DNA from: Microbotryomycetes sp. JL201
Lineage: Eukaryota > Basidiomycota > Microbotryomycetes
Direction: 5' to 3'
Assembly (NCBI GenBank): GCA_033819885.1
Contig: JAQYUZ010000004.1
Coordinates: 372,001-436,000 of the forward strand
Length of the DNA stretch: 64,000 nt
A program made the position numbers and the translations under genes. Shown here piece after piece: positions 25,967 to 38,168 of the stretch (its first letter is position 1; every line of letters begins with the position of its first letter). Below the pieces are notes generated by a model, which saw nothing but the letters and a program-made list of their open reading frames with translations, was not told the origin of the DNA and searched no databases.

Positions 25967-28273
25967 ATGAGCTCTGCAAGTGATGCGGCGCGGCGCGGCG
26001 AGCGGCAACCGCTCTTGACGCACGCTACAGCGTCGAATGGGTCCCCGGACACGGCAAAGCCATCACAAAGTGCCCAAGCGGACGAGCAAGACCCGCAGCG
26101 TGTGTCTGACGCCACTCGGTACACGTCATTGGCCGCGGTCTGGCTAGGCGTGTTTCTGGGTGCATTGGACACGACAAGTACGTCTGGTGGTCAATTTGCG
26201 ATTGATGAGATGGTTTCTCGGCTGATTGCGCTCGCTGTGCTGCCGAAACTCGAACCGAAAAAGTTGTCGCCTCACTCGTGACAGACATTTCAGCATCGTT
26301 CAAACAATCAAACCAGAGTTCGTGGCTCGGTACATCCTATCTAATGTCAACAGCTTGCATTACACCCCTGTGCGCTTGTGACTAGCTTTTTGTGCAGGCT
26401 CTAGCGTTCGACAGAGCGCTGATTGCAACTAACCTCGGTTCGCAGATACGGCCGACTTGCAGATATTATCGGTAGACGGTATGCGTCGCTCACATCGCTG
26501 ACAATGTTCACGATTGGCACATTCGGTTGCGGCGTCAGTCCATCTCTGACGTGGCTGATCGTCTCGCGCTGCGTGGCGGGCATGGGTGGCGGAGGTGAGG
26601 ACCGACTTTTGCGCCTTGCGAGGAAAGCTCGATTCTGAAAAGCACGATGTAGGAATGATGGCTGTTAGCAGCATTATCGCAAGCGACCTCGTACCCCTCA
26701 AAAGACGAGGGTTAACGCAAGGAATTGGTAAGAGGTCAGGGCCTAAGATGCATTGCTCTGCTGACTAGGCGTGCGCACGCCGCAGCAAACCTTTTCTACG
26801 GTCTCGGAGCTGGACTCGGCGGACCGGTTGGTGGATGGATCTCGGACAGAATTGGCTGGCGGGCATCTTTCCTCGGTCGGCATCTTTTTTTCTTGTCATT
26901 CGTCCTTGCCATCTCGTGCTGACGAGTGTCAACCTGACAGGTCAAGTCCCGCTATTGATCATTGCACTCGTACTCGTGTATTGGAAGATCAGATACGTCA
27001 TTCCAGGACAAGGCAAAAGCAAGCTAGAGATGGCAAAGCGTATCGATTATTTTGGCAGTCTCACGCTGATCGGCGCTGTGAGCACGATTGTAGTGGGAAA
27101 CTCATAATCGGCCTGACTGTGACCAACGTTTACAGCTCGTGACTCTGCTGCTGTCAATGTCTTTCAAAAATAATGACTCGCTGCCGTGGTCAGACTCTCG
27201 CGTCTGGGCTCTGGCGGCCGCTTCGGTCGTTTTCTGGATCGTCTTCATTTTGATCGAAGGGTTCTGGGTAGGAGAACCAGTCCTTCCGCTACAGTATGTC
27301 TCGAGATCACCGATGCATCGGACTGAGTGTGCTCAGGGTTGTGTGAAAACAGATTGCTTCAGGAGCGTAATGGCATCTTTGTCTCGATTGCCTGCTTCGC
27401 CACGTCGTTCGTCACATTCTCAGGATTGTATTTTTTACCAATGCACTACGAAATCGTGCGATCAATGACGAGTTCGGTTGCCGGCGCCCATCTCGTGCCA
27501 AACTCGATCGCTCTGTCTGCCGGCAGCCTGTTTGCCGGATGGATGATTCGCAAGACTGGCGGATACTACTGGCTTCTAGTCATCACGTCATCGTTTCCAG
27601 TGTTTTCTTTGGCCATCTTGTCCACGCTTGACGAGCATTCTCCAGCTTGGCTCGAATGGGTCTCTATCGTACCGAGCGGGTTCGGTTTCGCATCTGTCTT
27701 GACATGCACATTGATTGCATTGATCGCTTCGGTAGACAGGAGTGATATGGCGACTGCGACGGGTCTGAGTTACTTGACGAGATACGTCGGCCAAGTCATC
27801 GGCGTTGCCTGCTCCTCGAGCTTGTTGCAGTCCGTGTTGAGCGCCAGGCTTCATGACAGGATCAAGGACGGTAGGTGAACGTGCGATACAATCCTCATAG
27901 CTCAGCACTGACTCTAGGGCGTTGGCCTTCTTTCTCAATAGAAAAAGTCAGTCGGTTCTGACCGTGCAGCGCGCACAACGTACAAAGCTGATGCCGTTCC
28001 CAACAGGTCATTGAAAAGATTCGTCACGTTTCAACGTCAATCTCGAAACTTCCGCCTGATCTCCAACGAGCTGCACGCACTTCATATCACGACGCTTTGC
28101 GTGCCGTGTTTTTGCTCAACATGGCCATGGCAGCAATTTGTTTTGTTTCAACTTGGTTTCTCAAAGAGTTTCCTTTGCCAGGGAGTTTCGAAGAAGAAGA
28201 GAGACAGAGGCAACAAAGGTTGAACAATGGCGGATCAACGAATGCAACAGCGCACGAAGGACACAACGAGTGA
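25967..28273 (+). CDS. DHA2/VBA-type MFS transporter, probably vacuolar
   Basis: Ten exons: 25967-26177, 26264-26369, 26446-26594, 26653-26727, 26786-26875, 26941-27077, 27136-27293, 27353-27870, 27918-27946 and 28007-28273 (579 aa). A hydrophilic N-terminal tail of about 55 residues precedes about 14 membrane segments. Diagnostic blocks are FLGALDTTIVASLVTDISAS, QSSWLGTSYLMS, PLYGRLADIIGRRY, GMGGGGMMAVSSIIASDLVP and FYGLGAGLGGPVGGWISDRI. These match the fungal vacuolar basic amino-acid transporter (Vba) group of drug:H+ antiporters. The C-terminal helix (AVFLLNMAMAAICFVSTWFL) and acidic tail are also typical. Exon 9 is a 29-nt microexon that keeps the frame into EKVIEKIRHVSTSISKLP. The acceptor at 26263 (AAG) and the donor at 26876 (GTCGGC) are weak, so those borders are less certain. 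The substrate is not determinable here; basic amino acids are the family precedent. Confidence 0.83.
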
Positions 28274-28332
28274 TGTGTGCGAATTTTATCTTTGTAACCA
28301 AGCGTCGTATTTCGTGACAACACATTTTCGTT

Positions 28333-30870
28333 CTACACTTCCCAACCATCAAACTCGAACCCACAAACCTTTACGCGCTGTCTTTCTGCGCCACTCGATA
28401 CAAATTTGAGCTTTTCGACGCCGACTTCTTCAACGTGGTCGCCATTGCTGTCGATCATGAAATCACCTTCCAAGTCACCCGCGTCACCATCGTCTTGAAA
28501 CTCTTCTCTCAACCTCCTGTTCAGATAATTGTTGGCTGGATGAAGCTCGGTTGACAAGATGGGCTCAAGAGTGAATTCGACTTGGACGAGGTTGTTGGAC
28601 AAGGGTTTGGTTTTGACGAGCGGCGTGCCGACCAATTGACGCGGTTCCTATGCGCGCGCAAGGCAGTTTGAGTCAGAGAGACGTTCATGCTCAAGGAAAA
28701 GGGATTCAAATCGTGCGACGGACCCATTCTTTGAGAGTGTCGTCTCGGGACGTGAAAACCTGCCATCCGTCGTGGTCTCCTACTCGGTGCGCATGCGCCG
28801 GAGACACAATGTGAGCCAAATCTGGGGAACAAATGATTCTGATTTTGCGTATGAAACGAGGAATGACGAATGAGAGTCCAAAGTAATCGTCCTTGTCTGG
28901 GTCTGTCAAACGTCCGACCAAACATGAGTCAGACAATGTGCTAGGTCCCTGGTTGTTTGGACTGACTCTTCCAGCTTTCCCAACACGTGTCCTGGCCTTT
29001 ACCGTCAACAGCAAGATGCCAACTTCCATTGTTCGTCCACCATTCATCGCTCGGCCAATCCCACATTTGCTCGCCCGGCAAAACGTCTCGAAACTTTTGC
29101 TCGTGCTCGTGGATGTGCTGAATGTCCCAAGGATCGAACCCAGGTCCAATGTCTCGTCTCAGCAAATTTCCTGACGTGTGTCTCAGCCTCCTCGTGGTCG
29201 CGACGTCGTTTCGGTCCTTTCGCCGTCCAAACATGAGCGACGCGAGCCACGATCTCTGTTGTTTGACAGGAAAAGTAAGGGCGCTAGGAGGTGGAAACGG
29301 TGACATCGAGGTCGTGAACAAGCAGCCGTCGTTCGCGCATGGGGCACGAACATCGGACTCGGGGGGCGGGTCGGCCGCTGGGAACGGGTCCGGACTGAGA
29401 TCGGGGTGGTCCAACGACAGAGTGTCAAAGAGCTTGCGCATCGCGTCAAGCTTCGATACACAAGTCAGATGCACGAATAAATCCGAGTGCGAACGTGTAC
29501 GCACAATGTTCCCGTACACGACCGCCCATTGATCGACGTCGGCGCCTCTGGACCAGCCTACTTCGCCACCTTCGACATCGATGGGCACCAAATTGTTCGG
29601 CATCTGAGCGGATGGAAAACACTGTCAGGTAATCTACACTTTATGTGACTTGCGCGTGATGTCTCGACGAACCTGTTCTGGGTACGTGTTCGTCCACAAC
29701 GAGAAATACATATCGGATAGCATGCTCTGCTGCCTTGTCAACAATACTGGCGCCGCACCTTGCTGCTGCAAGAACCTGATGGAAAATTGTCTCGGGGCGA
29801 ACGAGCCCGTGCCGAGCCAGGTGAAGCCAGTATGCATGTCGACCGCTGAATGTGAGTCATTATCAGCTTGTGCGCAGCTCACGTCGCGTATGCTTTGGCA
29901 TCCGTGAGCGAACCTTGGTTCTCAAATCTCCAACGCCGGTGCTCGAGGTGGATGATCGGCATCGTATTGCTAACGATTCGTCCTTTGTCCTTGCCGGCAC
30001 AGCACTCCAGGTAGTGCGAGTATTGGGCGTCCATGTGCACGTTCAGCCAGTCGTCATCGTTAAAATAACAGTGTGGATATGATGCGAGCGAACAAGCAAA
30101 GTGTTTGCCAGCATCGTGCACGTTTGAGGGCGAGTTGAAGATGCGTAGCTTCGGTTTTGGCAGTAAGCCACTGGGGTGCGGTCTGACGTTAAAGTCCTAA
30201 TGTGCGAAGAAAGGGTGACAGATCAGCGCTGGCTGTGAGTATTGAATCGTAAATGGAGCGCACTCACTGACGATTTGAGGTTGACGCCCGGTCTATTGTT
30301 CCAGACAATGATCTCTCTGATAAATGGGTAGGAGGAGAGGTGCGAGATGACGAGATCGAGACCCTTCTTGCGTTTCCAATGAAGCAAGACTGCAGTGACG
30401 CCGACGACTCTGGACGAGCCGACGGCTAATGCCTTGTCGCCAAAAAGCTTTGACGGGTAGCTCGACTGGCGTGAGTTGACGAGATCGGTCAGCCGCGCCA
30501 AGTTTGCTGCCTGCAGGGCAGATGGTTGTTCGGGCGTGTACGCTGCCGCTTCGCTGTCGAGCGAGTCGAGAGCGATCTGATGGCGTGTGCGTCGTGGTGT
30601 AGAGGCCCGAGCGCGGGACGATGGCGAATACGTGCCCGTCCTGGCTGATAGGATGGCGTGCAGCGTGGCGGCGTACAGTGAGAGCGTCACAAGGAGGGCG
30701 AGACGACGCTTCCACGCGCTCGGATGCGTCAAGGCTGCAAGAACAGAGTCGACGACGAGGACCGGCACAGACGCAGGCACACGGCCGAGAATGTCCTGCG
30801 CGAGCAAAGGATGAGCTGGGGTGATCTTGACCGCTACAGTGTTCCGACTTGCATGCCTGTTGCGTGTCAT
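28333..30870 (-). CDS. Putative type II membrane glycosyltransferase, fungal-specific
   Basis: Exons are 30870-30268, 30196-29914, 29845-29673, 29603-28967, 28902-28724 and 28647-28333 (729 aa, frame kept throughout). A basic N-terminus and one hydrophobic stretch (RLALLVTLSLYAATLHAIL, about residues 55-73) suggest a signal anchor with a lumenal catalytic part. The core has the look of a nucleotide-sugar transferase: VTAVLLHWKRKKGLDLVISH, a short FIREIIVWNNRPGV strand, and YFNDDDWLNVH, where the NDDD would serve as the metal-binding DxD. A later conserved block is TGFTWLGTGSFAPR. The exact CAZy family is not recognised; GT64-like or a fungal relative is a guess. The C-terminal half contains a Pro/Asp-rich stretch and DGWQVFTSRDDTLKEW. 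It converges with the VBA-like gene, the stops being 60 bp apart. Confidence 0.6.
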
Positions 30871-30930
30871 TCACGACGACCCACAACGGCGACTGGCGAC
30901 GACAGGAGGCGCACGTCGCGACTGCCGTGT

Positions 30931-30963
30931 ATGTGCACACACACGTACACACACACACGTGTG
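30931..30963. repeat. Imperfect (CA)n microsatellite in a divergent promoter
   Basis: Runs of CA broken by CGTA lie between the divergent starts of the glycosyltransferase (30870) and FCF1 (31168). It is a simple-sequence tract with no coding potential. Its effect on either promoter is unknown. Confidence 0.75.
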
Positions 30964-31167
30964 ACGGCGCCAGCTAGTTACGGCGGCTTGAGGAGACAAA
31001 ATCAGCAGCGGGATCGGCGTAGATGACGGAGTCTGAGCCAGTCGAGTCTGTTCTTTTTGGTCCACGCCTCGTCCCTCGTCTCGTCTGCATACACACCGCC
31101 GCGACACCCTCGGTCGAGCATCCTCTCCACTCTTATTACCCGAGACCCCTTGCACCGGCCGGAAACG

Positions 31168-32158
31168 ATGGGCAAGAGCGCAGCCAAGCGGGTGCGCAAG
31201 TTTGGAGCGGTCAAGCGCATGCTCGCGCCCAACGACATGCGCCTAAAGGCCAATCAGGACAAGCAGCTTGCAAAACAAAAACAAGAAAAGGAACAGGAGA
31301 CCCGTCAGGTGTAAGCCATGGCGCTTGCTAGGACGTGCACGGCGGGCAAATGGCGCCAGTCGTTTCTCCGTGCATGACACTCGGCCATCCCTCAAGCTGA
31401 CACTACTCTCGCTTTAATTCTGACCCGGACAGCGACACGATGCCGTCGTCCATGTTTTTTACGCACAACGAGGCGCTCGTGCCACCGTACCGCGTTCTTG
31501 TCGATACCAACTTTATCAACCTTTCCCTCGAAAACAGGATCGACCTCGTGAAAGCAATGATGGACGCTTTGTACGCCAAAGGTGGGTCCTAGTCATCTTT
31601 GGCATCGTCTGGTTCTTGGGCCGCCCTCGCCACTTGGCAATTGCTCGTGACGCAAAATTGCTCATCACTTTCCTGACACTCTCCTTTAACAATTCCAGCC
31701 ATTCCGTGCATTTCAGACTGTGTCATAGCAGAGTTGGAAAAACTCGGGCATCAATACAGGCTTGCGCTCAGGTCAGTTGAATGCTTTCCGCTGAGTTTGG
31801 GACGAGTCCTTTGACCAAGGCACCCTCGGCTGACGTTATTCGCTTTCAAGGGTTGCGCGCGATCCTCGGTTCGAGCGCCTACCTTGCTCTCACAAGGGCA
31901 CCTACGCCGATGACTGTATCGTCAACAGGGTCACATCACACAGGTGTTACATTGTCGCCACTTGTGACAGACAACTGCGCCGAAGGCTCCGGAAAATCCC
32001 CGGAGTGCCTGTAAGTGATGACAAGCTCTCATTCTGTAAGATCAATTGGCTTTCTCGCCAGACTGACTCTTGTGCGTGCTTTTGCTTTCAAACAGCTCAT
32101 GTACATTTCCAAGAAACGTTACGCGATAGAACGGTTGCCAGACCAAGCGATCGCGTAA
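31168..32158 (+). CDS. FCF1: FCF1/UTP24 pre-rRNA endonuclease (PIN domain)
   Basis: Exons are 31168-31310, 31433-31581, 31699-31771, 31851-32010 and 32096-32158 (195 aa, family length about 190-200). A basic N-terminus ([19 protein letters not shown]) leads into the PIN nuclease domain. Acidic catalytic residues appear in [30 protein letters not shown] and [12 protein letters not shown]. The C-terminus [18 protein letters not shown] is nearly invariant in the family. Fcf1/Utp24 is part of the SSU processome and is the favoured nuclease for cleavages at sites A1/A2 in nucleolar pre-rRNA. The start codon ATG at 31168 is followed directly by the conserved MGK. Confidence 0.96.
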
Positions 32159-32322
32159 GATCCACTTGCATAGCCTGTCTTTGTCGTTCTTTTTATTCCT
32201 TGTTGTCCCTACCACTTTGCAATACCGCCATGCTTGTCCTTTGAAGAGCTGTATTTTCTCGAGCCAAATATTCTGACAATTCTCGTCTTGTACAACAAGT
32301 GATTTATCGAATAATACCGAGA

Positions 32323-34164
32323 TCATGCCCGACGACGTTCCCAAGCCCGCATTGCGGCCATCGCAATAGCCGCACCAGCACCACCACCAATCATCGTCAA
32401 CAACAACGTCCTATTCCCTCCTGTAGACATCATCAAATCCTGATTGGTACCTGGTATCAAACTCGAATACCATTTCTTGCCGGCTTGAGGGTTTTGTTGT
32501 TGCTGTTCGAGCGAGCTCAACCTTGAAGTAACAGTTTTCAATTGAGTGATGAGGTTATGGAGAGCTCGAGAAGAAGATGCCGACAAGGCGTGTTTTGAAT
32601 CGTCATCGTCTGAATCCGCCAAAGTTGACGAACCAGATTCGTCATCGTCCGCGTCGTCTTCATCATCCGATACGTCATCGTCTTCTTCGGTTTCTGCGTT
32701 GTTCAATGCTGTCGACTTGCTTTTTTCCAATGCTTTAGGGTCCGAAGCTCCCAACAAAGGCGGGATCCAATCGTCTCCTTCGAGAGGGTAGCGAGATTCT
32801 TTTTCCAGGTCCAAAGCGGCCGCAACCTTGCCCAGCTTGTACAAAGTTTTTGGCAACATGGTTTGAGTTACTGTTCGAATGACAGCTCCTGGCACCCAAG
32901 CTGCAAATGAGGCAAAGTCAGCTGCTTTCCTTCTGAAGCCAGCGAAAAAAGGCTGATGAAGAAAACAACGTACACCCGAGACCGCTCAAGTCCGTAACTT
33001 GAACTATATTGCTACCACCTTCTCCGTCCTCCTCGATGAGGAATCCGGTAACGCCCATCTGCATACGGTTGAAACCTGACTGCGGTGGGTAGTCGGGATG
33101 CTCAAACGAGGACGTAGCGCAATACATTCTCATTTTGGATTCTTTCTGGTCTTCGATAGACACCGTATTCGAGTCTATCGGCACTGGCGTTGGCATTCGG
33201 CCTGCAACGGACAACAGCACCATATCCTAATGCGGGCCGGCCCACACATGCTCAGCATTTTATCAATCACGCTTTCCGGATATGCACAGTCATACCTTTG
33301 ATTTGATCGGGCCCATGCCCTTCATGGCCAGCCAAACGGCTGCACCTTTAATCTCTCGCTTTGCTCCGTTTCCTTCAACTGCGTCGGCGACGATCTCAAA
33401 CCTTTCAATCTCTTTCGCGTCCTGTGTCATGCCGTCGTACTCTTTCCTTTTGTCAATCGTCGTCAACACTTCAAACAATTTGCGAATGGGTACGTTCGGG
33501 AATCGAGCCTGCAGAGCAAACAGTTTATTGGCAGTTGGATGTTGTTTGACGACGAGGTTGTCTTCTTTGAACAATTCTTTCCAATCAGACAGAGGCATTG
33601 ATTCTGGTGCGTCCTTTGAGCTCGCTTCATCCTGGGGAGATGGAGGTGGCAACAGCTTGACGTATTCTGGTTCGGTCGCTGCCAAAAAGTTCCTCACAAC
33701 CCGGTCGCACAACGATGCCGGGAACAATTTGTTTTCAGTCGTCGCCGGATCGGCCTTCTTCTGTTTTCTTCGCGCCCGTCGCTTCTTTGGTTTCGACTTG
33801 GTTGTTGAAGACGTTGTGGCCGAGCCGTTTTCGATTCGGCCAGAGTGATTGTTGACGACTTGTTCGACCCTGTCTGCTGCAGTTTTGACTGCGTTGTTCG
33901 GTGACCATTGTGAAAGCTGACCAAAGATCAATAGCAGCACGATCTGAATCAGGCCAAGGTGAACTGTGTCGAGGCCGAGTTTGGCTGCGAAAGACGTGTG
34001 CATGCGCGCAAGACAAGTTAGTCAGATCATTCGCCAATAGATGCTCAGATCAACTGACACCTCGCCTGACTCGAGTAGAGGTATACAGGCGTCACAGCGA
34101 GCATGATGGCCAACAAGTTGCGCGAGCCTTCGCGCGTAGCCACTTGCTGTTGCTCAGGCGCCAT
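32323..34164 (-). CDS. Membrane-associated START-domain lipid-transfer protein
   Basis: Exons are 34164-34071, 33984-33296, 33226-32974 and 32900-32323 (537 aa). A hydrophobic hairpin at the N-terminus (LLAIMLAVTPVYLY; HLGLIQIVLLLIFGQL) is followed by a Lys/Arg-rich stretch. A START-like fold then runs from about residue 130: DWKELFKEDNLVVKQH, PIRKLFEVLTTIDKRKEYDG, SKDMVLLSVAGRMP, SWVPGAVIRTVTQTMLPKTL. An Asp/Ser-rich acidic linker, a short coiled coil (LITQLKTVTSRLSSLEQQQ) and a final Gly/Ala hydrophobic segment (LLLTMIGGGAGAAIAMAAM) follow. The architecture suggests a lipid-binding domain tethered at both ends to a membrane, perhaps at a contact site; that is inference. The start at 34164 has a good Kozak context. 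A downstream in-frame ATG at 34003 is the alternative and would drop the first exon. Confidence 0.72.
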
Positions 34165-34629
34165 GATTGATGCAACTGTTGGGTTGCGTCTTTGAACGTG
34201 AGAGGAAGACAATCGGCGTGAATGCAGGGTTTCGAGGGTGCGAGTCGGGCAAACGCTGGACGATGCACGCGACGACGCAAAGCACAACGGGTCAAACCGA
34301 TCGGCGTGCAAGTCAATGCAGCCGCGACGATCGAAATACAATATCTGAGCTCTTGTGAGCAAGACTGTGTCGTCTGGTACGCAGGGTTTGTTGTGTGTGA
34401 GCGAAAAGCGGCTTCGAGTCCCGAGTGCGCCGGCCTCGGCGATGTCGTCGTCGCCGGCCACGTGACAATTCCACTGGTCATGAAACACTGGTGGCGAGTC
34501 AGGCCAGCCTCTGGTTGCAGAAATCATATACAACAAGAGAAGACCCTCAGGCGACCCGATCCAGTCGCAACACCTTGTGCAAGCAGCCTGACGCCACGGC
34601 CTAGCCCACTCGGCAGCCCAGGCGACGGC
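34165..34629. other. Intergenic stretch between the START gene and SET1
   Basis: About 465 bp upstream of the START-protein gene and downstream of the SET1 stop codon. Several short ORFs cross it on both strands, but none shows domain-like composition or splice continuity. I see no repeat or RNA gene. Confidence 0.5.
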
Positions 34630-37600
34630 TCAATTGAGGTACTTACGACACATTGGGTGACCGCACAAGCATCTGCGCGAGGGCATGAGCTCTGGTAAGC
34701 AAAGACCAGCTTGTGAACAAACACGACACAACTCACGGGATCTATAAAAGGTGCGAGCGCGGGACGTAGATGGCAAAGTATGGTCAGTAAGTACACAGAG
34801 GCGATCAGAAACAACGCAAATTACCTTGACGTCTTCGTGCTGAGATTGAAATCATGTCAGTAAGTGTTGGACCCCCGCATCATCAGCTCCCGTCACTCAC
34901 GGCGAAATGATAGTCCTGAACGTGCAGAAAGCAGGAAAATGCGTCAATGCTGACTTCCACTTGATGAGGCAACGCGCGACTCACATAAGTCACTTCCTCG
35001 CCCGGTTCGATATTTCGCTTGGCGTATATAACAATTTTTTTCGAATTGTTGATCGTAATGATGCGCGCTGTACAGTTTGGAACGCAACAGTGATTGATCA
35101 ATCGGCTGCAACCATACACATCGTCATGTGTCAGTGTGTGGCCAAACTTTCGGGTCAGAAGGATTCTCGTACCCGAGGTTGCCCTTCTTGGTCGCATCAA
35201 CAACCAAATCCTCGTCGACCCGGAACAAGTAGCTCGATCCAATACCTTGACGCTCGTACGCTTTCTCTCGCCGGTCGGCCACTTGCTGGCGGATCAATTC
35301 TCCAACGTACTCGATGACCATGTCCCCTTGAGGAATGTGTCTGGCAGATCGAATCCGTCAGCAACACGTTTGTCAACATGAAAAAAATCCAGAAGCCGCA
35401 CTCCTTGGCAAACAAGCCATAACCTTCGATGCCAGACCTCGAGAACGTCAACTGCTTCTTGCGCGTCTTGAGCTGGTTAAAATTGATGACGTCCGAATCA
35501 ATCGCCGTCGTCACCTTCTTAGACATTTCCATGCCTCGGACAGCCCCTCGGTTGTTGACACGGGCGGCTCGAGACACGGCCACTCCACTCTTGTCTGGCG
35601 GTTTAACCCAATCGCTTTCGGCCGCAATGACAGGTCGTTCCGGAGGTGGTCGGTTTGCCATTTTTTCTTGAACAGTCATCTTGTAGAAACCTTCAGTCCT
35701 GGCAGAGCCCGTCGAGTGACGGCTGATGACGGTTTCCGGATCGTCTTCCGGCGCGATCAGGTGCATCGACTTGCCTTGCCTCAGTCTCTCGATAGCGCAT
35801 TGAACAAAGTACAAATCTTCAACGTCGTCAGCGACACCTTGCTTGAACGGGTCGGGCAATTCCGTCGGAATCGAGCAAGCCGCATCGAATCGAGCTTGAC
35901 GGCGCACTCTGGCTCTCTCGGCCTTAAGGTCCCAATCTCGAGCCATCTCTGCCTGTTCGTACACGTAAACCGGTCCAAGTTCGACAGGTTTGACAGGTTC
36001 GTTGGGGACGGCCAGAGCACTTGCTCGTTCCCACAATTTGATCTTCTTGTCCTCTCTCCAGCGTTCTCGAAATTCGACTTCGGCAACGTCAGGTGGTCTG
36101 AACATCCTGAACGAACTAAAGTCGATCCCGCTTAGGTCAAATGTGGGAAAGAAAGAAGAGTCGTCCACCAGAGGGCCGAATTCGAGCTTGGCGGAGATGG
36201 CTTTGCCAAAAGTCATGCCCGGCCCGGCGTCTTGAGCGTAAAACGTATCGACCACGAGTTCAGGTTGAGTTTCAGGTTGAAGTTTCGGTACAGGAGTGGG
36301 CTTGGATGGGCGAGCGGCGGGAGCAGGTCTGATGACGGACCGCTGCGCCTGGAATGGCATTTGCGAGCCCCGCTCTGTCGACCTGCTGACGTACTCGTCT
36401 CCTCCCGGCTCGGGCGAGCCAAAATTGATGTGCGTGCGTCGACGGGGTCCCAAATCTTCAAAACCGCCCAAATCTTCGATTTCTTTGCGCTTGCGTGCCT
36501 CTCTGCGCGCCACTGTCTCCGCGTCAAGCTGCTTGGACTTTTTCGGCTTTGAATTCGATGCGGCGGCAGCGCCACTGGGCTGTCTCGAACCAGTCAAGAT
36601 CGGGAGCAAGTCGTCGTCCAGACTGAACCGAGCATCGGATGTGCGCGGTCGTTTCGGATTGGCTTTCGCTTTTTTGCCACGACGCTCGCGTTCACGCCGA
36701 ACTCGTCTGGCTTTTTCAGTCAGGTCGTCGTCGCTGTCCGCCAGTCCATCAATGTTGATGTCCAATACATTTGGGTCATAGTCCGCGCCAGCGGCTTCCG
36801 CCTCCGCCTGCCTCTTGCGCTCCTGCTCGTCTTCCCTTTTTTGTGCGGCGTGAGCTGCAGATCCTCCTTCTTGCAGCGAGGTGTGGTAGAAGATCCTTGG
36901 CATGACGGCCCGCGACACAATGTCCTTCCGAAAGTACTTCAGCAGGTCATCGATGACCAGCTCTTTTGCCTCTGTCATCAACTCTTCGTCTGTGTACTCT
37001 GCCGCAGGTTTGCGAGGCTGAGGTGCTGGCTCAGTCGCCGACAGAGGAGTCTGTGGCTCGTCCGGCATAGGAGTATTAGTATCACGGGTCGTAAGCGCTG
37101 GACTGGAACGACTCTTTGTGCCGTCTTGCATGTTGACTTCGGTCGTCTCGCTGTCGGCTCGTCCTTTGCCCTTTTCTGTCGACGAAGTACCCTGAGTAAT
37201 AGGCGGCAGCGCTGCTTGATGCATATCTGTCGATATAGGAGAGCGCGTACTATGGAACCCGTTCGAGTATTCTGGTTGAGGAAGCGCAGAAGGAGATTGC
37301 GTCGCGTTGCCCCGTTGCCAACCGTTTGCTTCAAAGCCAGATGAATGAGACGCGGTTGAGCGAGGCTGTTCGACGGGTGGACAAGATCAGAGCGCATCGG
37401 TCTTTGCACTGCAGTCTTGCGCGGCTGAGGGTCTACTCACGGTAAAGGAGCCAACGGTTACGTTGGCGACAGCGGCGGAATATGGACCTGCCTGTGCATT
37501 CGTGTCTGCAACATATTGGTGGCGTGCTTGCTCCTTGGACCATGCGGATTGATCCCCATATGGCGCAAACTGCCCATTCGCGAGAGCCGAGTGTTGACCG

Positions 37601-38168
37601 TTCGTGTGAACAGCCGGGTCCATACCGATCCACGCCGTTTGGCTTTGTTGGATCTGTACTCCACTGGCGACTGTCGGGTAGGCGTGCGCAACGAGATGTT
37701 GCGCGTCATAGTACTGAGGAGGAGCACCACCGAGGGACTGTGGCGGCGATTCAATTGACGAGTTTTGCCTGTCCACGATACCTGCAGTACATCGAGCGTC
37801 AGCGACGGCGGCGCGAGACAGTATATTCAAAGGGGAAGAACGAGGCTGACTGAGAGGTTTGGAGTGCACGTCGTACTGGCCAAGCGTTGGCGGACCCGCG
37901 TTGAAGATTGTCGACTGCGGGGCATACGGTCCGACTTGCTCCGGCGCCTGAGGCTGTCTGAAAGCGTGAGCAAACGGTCTTTGAGCTTGTCGCTGGTGCG
38001 TTGCGTCTGCGGGGGACCACTGAGCGAACGGGCCAGACGCGACTGATCAAGTGTGCACGTCAGCCGCTGAAACAGTCTTGACTGACCAGCCACGTGGTGA
38101 CGAGCAGTGAAAGGCTCACCGTTGCTGCCATCGGGTGCGTGAGTGCCGTTCGGCTGCTCGACGCTCAT
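34630..38168 (-). CDS. SET1: SET1-type histone H3K4 methyltransferase (COMPASS)
   Basis: Nine exons: 38168-38120, 38042-37441, 37365-35402, 35340-35173, 35105-34985, 34915-34901, 34839-34825, 34741-34737 and 34672-34630 (993 aa, length divisible by three). The N-terminal half is Gln/Ser/Pro-rich. The N-SET region has [18 protein letters not shown] and [14 protein letters not shown]. The SET domain runs from [20 protein letters not shown] through [42 protein letters not shown] and GEEVTYDYHF. The Cys-rich post-SET motif is [11 protein letters not shown], ending KYLN. Set1 methylates histone H3 lysine 4 as the catalytic subunit of COMPASS. No clear RRM was seen in the N-terminal half. The last 200 coding bases are split over five exons, including exons of 15, 15 and 5 nt. 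The start is 477 bp from the divergent ZUO1 start. Confidence 0.93.

Noticed and set aside
4390-28273. Two MFS transporters as part of a metabolite gene cluster
   Set aside because: They are 20 kb apart, separated by midasin, and no biosynthetic enzymes are nearby.
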